This document shows positions 59,701 to 64,000 of a stretch of 64,000 nucleotides of DNA, one piece after another. Location of the stretch: NCBI GenBank assembly GCA_032209605.1, contig JASFXZ010000052.1, forward strand, positions 1,364,001 to 1,428,000, given 5' to 3'. Made by a program: the position numbers and the translations under genes. Position 1 is the stretch's first letter; each line of letters opens with the position of its first letter. A model generated the notes under the pieces. That model made no database searches, was not told where the DNA came from, and worked only from the letters and a program-made list of their open reading frames with translations. The stretch comes from Mactromeris polynyma. Its lineage: Eukaryota > Mollusca > Bivalvia > Venerida > Mactridae.

Positions 59701-59887
59701 CTGCTTATTGCCTTAATATGATAGAAGAATCTGAAGAGAATTTTGATTAGTAAAAAAGGAAATTCTTGTCAAATCCGTACATATTGTTTAGTTGCACTGT
59801 TTCTTTATTTACGGAAGCATATTAGCACTAAATTAACTGATACATTTTCGATTTTTTCCAAGTTGGAATTACCAAAATTAAAGTGAC
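56728..59887. other. Non-coding, no clear feature
   Basis: Unique AT-rich sequence. Short open frames near 57218, 57525 and 58283 lack splice framing and domains. AAGTTGGAATTA just before the next array (about 59860) is an inverted copy of part of its unit. Confidence 0.4.
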
Positions 59888-60245
59888 TGACATTGATAAT
59901 TCCAACTCAGTTAACATTATTGTTGATAATTCCAACTTAAATGTCAATAATGCCAACTGTAAGGTTGATAATTCCATCTTTAAAGTTGATAATTCCAACA
60001 TTATTGTCGATAATTCCAACTTAAATGTCAATAATGCCAACTTTAAGGCTGATAATTCCAACTTAAATGTCAAAAATGTCAACTGTAAGACTGATAATTC
60101 CATCTTTTAAAGTTGATAATTCCAACATTATTGTCGATAATTCCAACTTAAATGTCAATAATGCCAACTGTAAGGTTGATAATTCCAACTTAAATGTCAA
60201 TAATGCCAACTGTAAGGCTGATAATTCCAACTTTCAAGTTGACAT
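59888..60245. repeat. 21-bp minisatellite, about 17 copies
   Basis: The core GATAATTCCAAC (variant AATAATGCCAAC) recurs every 21 bp. Linkers alternate between TTAAATGTC, TGTAAGGTT, TTTAAAGTT and ATTATTGTC. A 42-bp dimer (GATAATTCCAACTTAAATGT next to CAATAATGCCAACTGTAAGG) recurs at least four times. Both strands are open because the period is a multiple of 3 (DNSNLNVNNAN on +, LELSTLKLALL on -). Not treated as coding. Confidence 0.93.
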
Positions 60246-60619
60246 TTTGAAAGTTTAGAATGTATCAGTTTGACCCTTATACTCTTCCATTCCATATTCA
60301 TTAGGTACTGATACAGAACATTTAGTGACCTGTCAGGTTTATTCTTAGGAGGGTATAGTCTTTTTCATTATATTAAGGGCTATTTATTAATTGCCTGTAT
60401 ACATCTGTAATGGCACTCTGGTGCTATATGTCGTAGGGTTGTTTATTAATTGTCGATATACGTCCCTTGGCACTCGGGAACCATTTCATCTATAAAACAT
60501 GCAAGTGCTATTTTAATCTTTCAATGCATTAATGCTCCTATCAATCTTTTTCACCAAAGGAGGGGGGGCTGCTGAATTAGATAATTTGTCTTTTTTGGGA
60601 GTCTAATTCCTTGCCCTAG
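60246..60619. other. Non-coding; possible acceptor at its end
   Basis: A diverged direct repeat: GGCTATTTATTAATTGCCTG at 60388 and GGTTGTTTATTAATTGTCGA at 60436, each followed by ATACNTC and GGCACTC. The stretch ends with TAATTCCTTGCCCTAG (60619), a plausible splice acceptor. Confidence 0.4.
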
Positions 60620-60630
60620 AACCAAGCGTT

Positions 60631-60858
60631 ATGTCTAAATCCCCGCAGTGGGAGATGTCTACTTCCCCACTTTCGGAATTTAAAAGAAATCCGACCCAAG
60701 TCTATATCCTGGGACCTGGAATCATTCAGCGTGTCAACTTCCTACCTGTTGGGAATCATTTGCTGTCTAAAGTCCTGTGTATCCCTGCTGCTCCCCTGGG
60801 GCAAAACATTGATAAGTGCGTCGTGTGTGATTTAAAGGATTGTTCTAACTGTTTTAAT
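60631..60858 (+). CDS. Weak exon candidate with CxxC-x4-CxxC motif
   Basis: A frame from ATG 60631 runs 76 codons to AAT|GTATAT (weak donor, phase 0), or 79 codons to TGA at 60868-60870. GC is clearly higher than in the flanks (many CCC, GGG and CTG). The upstream TTCCTTGCCCTAG could be an acceptor at 60619/60620. The product includes VYILGPGIIQRVNFLPVGNH and ends CVVCDLKDCSNC, a possible metal-binding knuckle. A second plus-strand frame is also open for most of this length, which weakens the case. It could be an exon of the same gene as exons A and B, a pseudogene fragment, or chance. Confidence 0.3.
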
Positions 60859-61650
60859 GTATATCATTGATTACCTGTTTCCAAAACAAAATCTCACGAT
60901 ACGTAGGTACAATCGATCACAAGCCGTCAGTTGAAAGTTAATGTACATCATCTTCATGTTTTCGAATCATTCCGTGGGTCAGTTGATGATGATGTTAATA
61001 CTGACAATCTTACATCGAAAAGATACTCATTACAATTTCTTTGGTTTCTTTTATGTTTCATGTAATTGGTTACAATATTATGGCTAGTCATAAATAGACT
61101 ACATTTGTACTCTCTTCTATTCATATATATTTCTCTGAGTTTCTATTTCGTTTCATTATTATTGATTTTCAATATCATGAAAGACATTAAATGCCAAATG
61201 TGCGATATCATATCCCCCAAACTTGTCATCCAAAATAGTTTATGGACTGGCAATAATATATATATAGCACAGAAGGTGATATGTCATTAATTTTCTGCTA
61301 AATAAAATTCCTATGCATGTGTAAATGAAATTGATTGCTTGTCAGAATCATCTGACAGTTTGATACTGTGCAGTTTGTTCTATTTACATGCATTTGAAAC
61401 TCAGGTCTGTCATATGATTAGTTAAACTGTTGTTTTGCTTTGAAAAGAAAATCTTCATCCTTTGAGAATACAAGTCAGTTCAGGTCCCTGCAATTCCTCA
61501 ATGTTACATTTACATTGTGTTTGTGATGCAGGATTTGTTGATTTTAGATTCTACTGTTGACACAATATTGATGTCAATTACACGAACATCCACATGACTT
61601 GACCCTCGCATTGGTCTTACGCCACTTGCCATGATATGTTTTACTGTATT
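60859..61650. other. Non-coding, no feature recognised
   Basis: No repeat or gene could be supported. Confidence 0.4.
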
Positions 61651-62124
61651 TATACCCCCACAAACGAAGTTTGAGGGGGTATATAGGAGTGAGCTTGTCG
61701 GTCGGTCGGTCGGTCGGTCGGTCGGTCAGTCGGTCGGTCGGTCGGTCGGTCGGTCGGTCTGTCGGTCTGTCGGTCTGTCGGTCTGTCGGTTTTCATGGTT
61801 TCCGGACGATAACTCATGAAAGGCTAGACAGATTTGAAAAATTTTTGGTACACAGGTGTAACATCAGAAGATACAGGTCAAGTTCGATATTGGGGCTGGT
61901 GGGGCCAAGGTCAAGGTCACTGTTACTAAAAATAGTTTCTCTTACTTTCACTTACTGTTTTCATGGTTTCCGGACGATAACTCATGAAAGGCTAGACAGA
62001 TTTGAAAAATTTTTGGTACACAGGTGTAACATCAGAAGATACAGGTCAAGTTCGATATTGGGGCTGGTGGGGCCAAGGTCAAGGTCACTGTTACTAAAAA
62101 TAGTTTCTCTTACTTTCACTTACT
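61651..62124 (+). mobile_element. Hairpin-plus-microsatellite element with 168-bp duplication
   Basis: It starts with a 15-bp hairpin (TATACCCCCACAAAC at 61651-61665 against GTTTGAGGGGGTATA at 61669-61683, one mismatch). Next comes a GGTC/GTCT microsatellite (about 61697-61788), then a 168-bp unit twice in tandem (61789-61956 and 61957-62124), read as identical by eye. The unit begins GTTTTCATGGTTTCCGGACG and includes GGCCAAGGTCAAGGTCACTG. From memory this is a common interspersed element in bivalves, where the hairpin end is followed by the tetranucleotide tract and the TTTCCGGACGATAACTCATG block. The open frame across it (SVGRSVGR...) is an artefact. The right end is not defined. Confidence 0.75.
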
Positions 62125-63586
62125 AGCAAATGGTTTGTTTTTAGTTGTAAGGCCACTACTTTTATATAAATTGGTTTACAAAACCGGCGGGTCTAATTTT
62201 CCGAAAAGTAGAAAAAAATAAAAATCGAATTTCACTTTTTTTTTCAAAATTATTTTCCCGACCGTATCAAAACATTGTAAATCTTAACTATTTTACATAA
62301 TTTCGTTGTTTTTTCCTAAAATTTGAGATTTGTATTAATAAACAAATGATTTAGAAGTGTTTTGCCACAGACAACTGAATAACAACAGTTAAAATACTCG
62401 AAATATACGACAATGACCATGGCGAGTAACTGCGAAGTTGCATAAATTTCGGATACGCTTATTTTCGGATAAGTGTTCGTTTTTAAAGTTTAATGTCAAC
62501 TTGATAGTATGTAAGCTTGTAATAAGAGTCTTAAAGGTTTTCTTTTGCATTTTTGTTTACTGTTGTCAGTAGACATACAGAATTTTCTTGTTATGTAAAC
62601 AGTGCAGTCAGTGACTTGCCCAGAAAATTTCAGTTACAGAATATCAATTTATCATGTGTCACAATATGTTATCTATTGCTTCAAGTTCATGACTCCCCTA
62701 GAATAATATGGCAATTTTATTTGGCTGGTAAGAAAAGACATTTGCTTTTAATCAAGTCTGTTTTTCAATTTGTATTTCACTTATTGAACTCTGGTTGACA
62801 GTGGCAAATTTTTAAGAAATTGACATTGCTAAACTTCATATGGAATTTTTTCACTTAAAATGATTCGAAATGAACTATTGAGTAAGAAAGATGAATCTAT
62901 CAGTCTGATTCTGACACATGTTTACAGTAATTGGCATGGTTAAAATAATTCATATTTTTTCTCAAATATGTATTTTGATATTCAGCATAGCCTTAAAGCA
63001 AAACAAATGTCTGGCTGGGCGATATCAAATGTATCTTCGAAAAAAGTGTAGTATATATACATGTTTTCTAGTCAATTTCATTGATGTTCTCAAAGTATGT
63101 TTTATATGCACAGTATGTAAGATTTAAACAGTGTGTTTAATTAGAACTATGAAACTTTGTGTGTATTAATACATGTTTAAATAGCAGTTTAAGAATTAAA
63201 ATGTCAAGTAAATGATATAAATTTTCAATGTTGTTAATCATTTCTCTGATTTTCACCCTTTTAGAGTATGTTTTGGGACTTTTTTCCTTTTTTTTTTTTT
63301 TTTTTTTTCGACCACCCAGTGGACATTTTCCCCAAAAATTCTTGTAAACCAAAAAATAAAAAAGGAGTGGCCTAAACGACTTATCTTTCTGTGAAAATAA
63401 CTGTTATTTCTAGCATATTGTTTGATATATTTTGCATTGATTTAGTTCCATTTTGCCCAGCTTTTTGTGAGCAATTCTATACAAGTTCAGTTTTTTATTT
63501 CACAGGAACTGTTGATTAGTTCTTACTGTTCTGTTGGCAGCATTTTTGGTTTATTACATTCAGATACTAGCAAATGGTTTGTTTTT
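62121..63586. repeat. 22-bp direct repeat flanking the foldback element
   Basis: TACTAGCAAATGGTTTGTTT plus TT occurs at 62121-62142 and 63565-63586 in the same orientation. A second related pair lies near its right side: CTTTCTGTGAAAATAAC at about 63386 and CTTTCAGTGAAAATAAC at about 63603. These may be copies of one interspersed unit or leftovers of a duplication. Confidence 0.6.
62149..63374. mobile_element. Foldback-type element, about 1.2 kb
   Basis: The left arm AAGGCCACTACTTTTATATA, AATTGGTTTACAAAA (from 62149) is mirrored at 63342-63374, whose reverse complement reads TAGGCCACTCCTTTTTTATT, TTTTGGTTTACAAGAA. Beyond it each arm passes into an A- or T-rich run (GTAGAAAAAAATAAAAATC on the left, a run of about 25 T at 63285-63308 on the right). 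The internal 1.1 kb has no transposase frame. It could be a large non-autonomous DNA transposon, or two copies of one repeat in opposite orientation. Confidence 0.5.
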
Positions 63587-64000
63587 GTTGTTGAAGACTC
63601 GCCTTTCAGTGAAAATAACGGGATTTCTTTTAAAATCCATTGAAATAAGGCATAATATAATGTTATATCCAGGTAGTTTGATTATTTGATTAAATCTGTG
63701 AAACTGCAGTCAAGGACAATGGAACAAAATGTCTTGATTGCGAATATAAATTGTATCAATTTAATACGCTTTGTTGCTATATTTGTTCGAATTTGAATGC
63801 AAAATGTTCAGATCTTGGGAGTTAAAATCAAATATATTGGTGTTACTAGTTCATACTCTAGTCGAATGTATCATTATATTTCTTTGTGACAAAGTGCTAT
63901 ATATTACTGTTCATTTTTTCTATTTTATTGATTTTGACCTGACTCCCATACTGTGGTATTCATATCACCTCCGAAATATTAAAATGTACACAATTCTTAT
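63587..64000. other. Non-coding, no feature recognised
   Basis: No gene could be supported. The sequence runs off the window edge. Confidence 0.4.

Noticed and set aside
61631..62126. Open frame SVGRSVGR... plus duplicated 56-residue block
   Set aside because: Translation of a GGTC microsatellite and a 168-bp duplicated transposon piece.
1..64000. CRISPR array, phage or bacterial operon
   Set aside because: The tandem arrays lack unique spacers between repeats, and there are no cas-like frames, ribosome-binding-site patterns or packed genes. The window is eukaryotic in character.

Overview
The window looks like non-coding-rich animal nuclear DNA, most likely from a bivalve mollusc. The evidence is an AT-rich composition, no dense open reading frames, two long open stretches that end at splice-donor-like sites, tRNA-derived SINEs, many short inverted-repeat elements with TA or TAA flanks, and very many minisatellites. 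The bivalve assignment rests on recollection of shared repeats (the CCCCCACAAAC hairpin element with a GGTC microsatellite, and a SINE tail ending in an ACTGG...GACC...ATAACT block). It is an inference. No rRNA gene, intact tRNA gene, CRISPR array, operon or complete transposase was found.

Genes: two stretches look like real coding exons, both on the + strand. Exon A (21939-22574) opens with MGQTNS, an N-myristoylation-type start, and ends in phase 0 at AAG|GTTTGT. Exon B (about 54728-55303) is rich in Arg, Lys and Tyr, carries GILK near its end and also ends in phase 0, at GAG|GTAGGC. They could be consecutive exons or alternative first exons of one gene spread over more than 33 kb, or belong to two genes. 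A third, weaker candidate (60631-60858) has a CxxC-x4-CxxC motif. Neither exon A nor exon B was recognised as a named protein.

Layout: 1-9 kb holds foldback sequences and short inverted-repeat (MITE-like) elements. 9-19 kb is a minisatellite belt (units of about 18, 47, 19, 40 and 26 bp) that includes a dead, internally deleted mariner element at 12476-13523. 19-32 kb contains exon A, a Harbinger-like MITE, SINEs and a dispersed family not recognised here. 33.4-37.8 kb holds two large arrays, unrelated in sequence, that reach the same 30-bp period. 40-54 kb is mostly unique sequence with degenerate repeats, five copies of a family with paired CCAAT boxes, and two copies of a long-TIR MITE carrying TGACGTCA (CRE-type) palindromes. 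54-61 kb holds exon B, small duplications, a 21-bp array and the weak exon candidate. 61.6-64 kb holds a microsatellite-bearing element with a perfect 168-bp duplication, beside a foldback element of about 1.2 kb.

Tandem arrays make up roughly a tenth of the window. Long open frames inside them are by-products of the repeat period and are not annotated as genes. Repeat boundaries were read by eye and may be off by a few bases.
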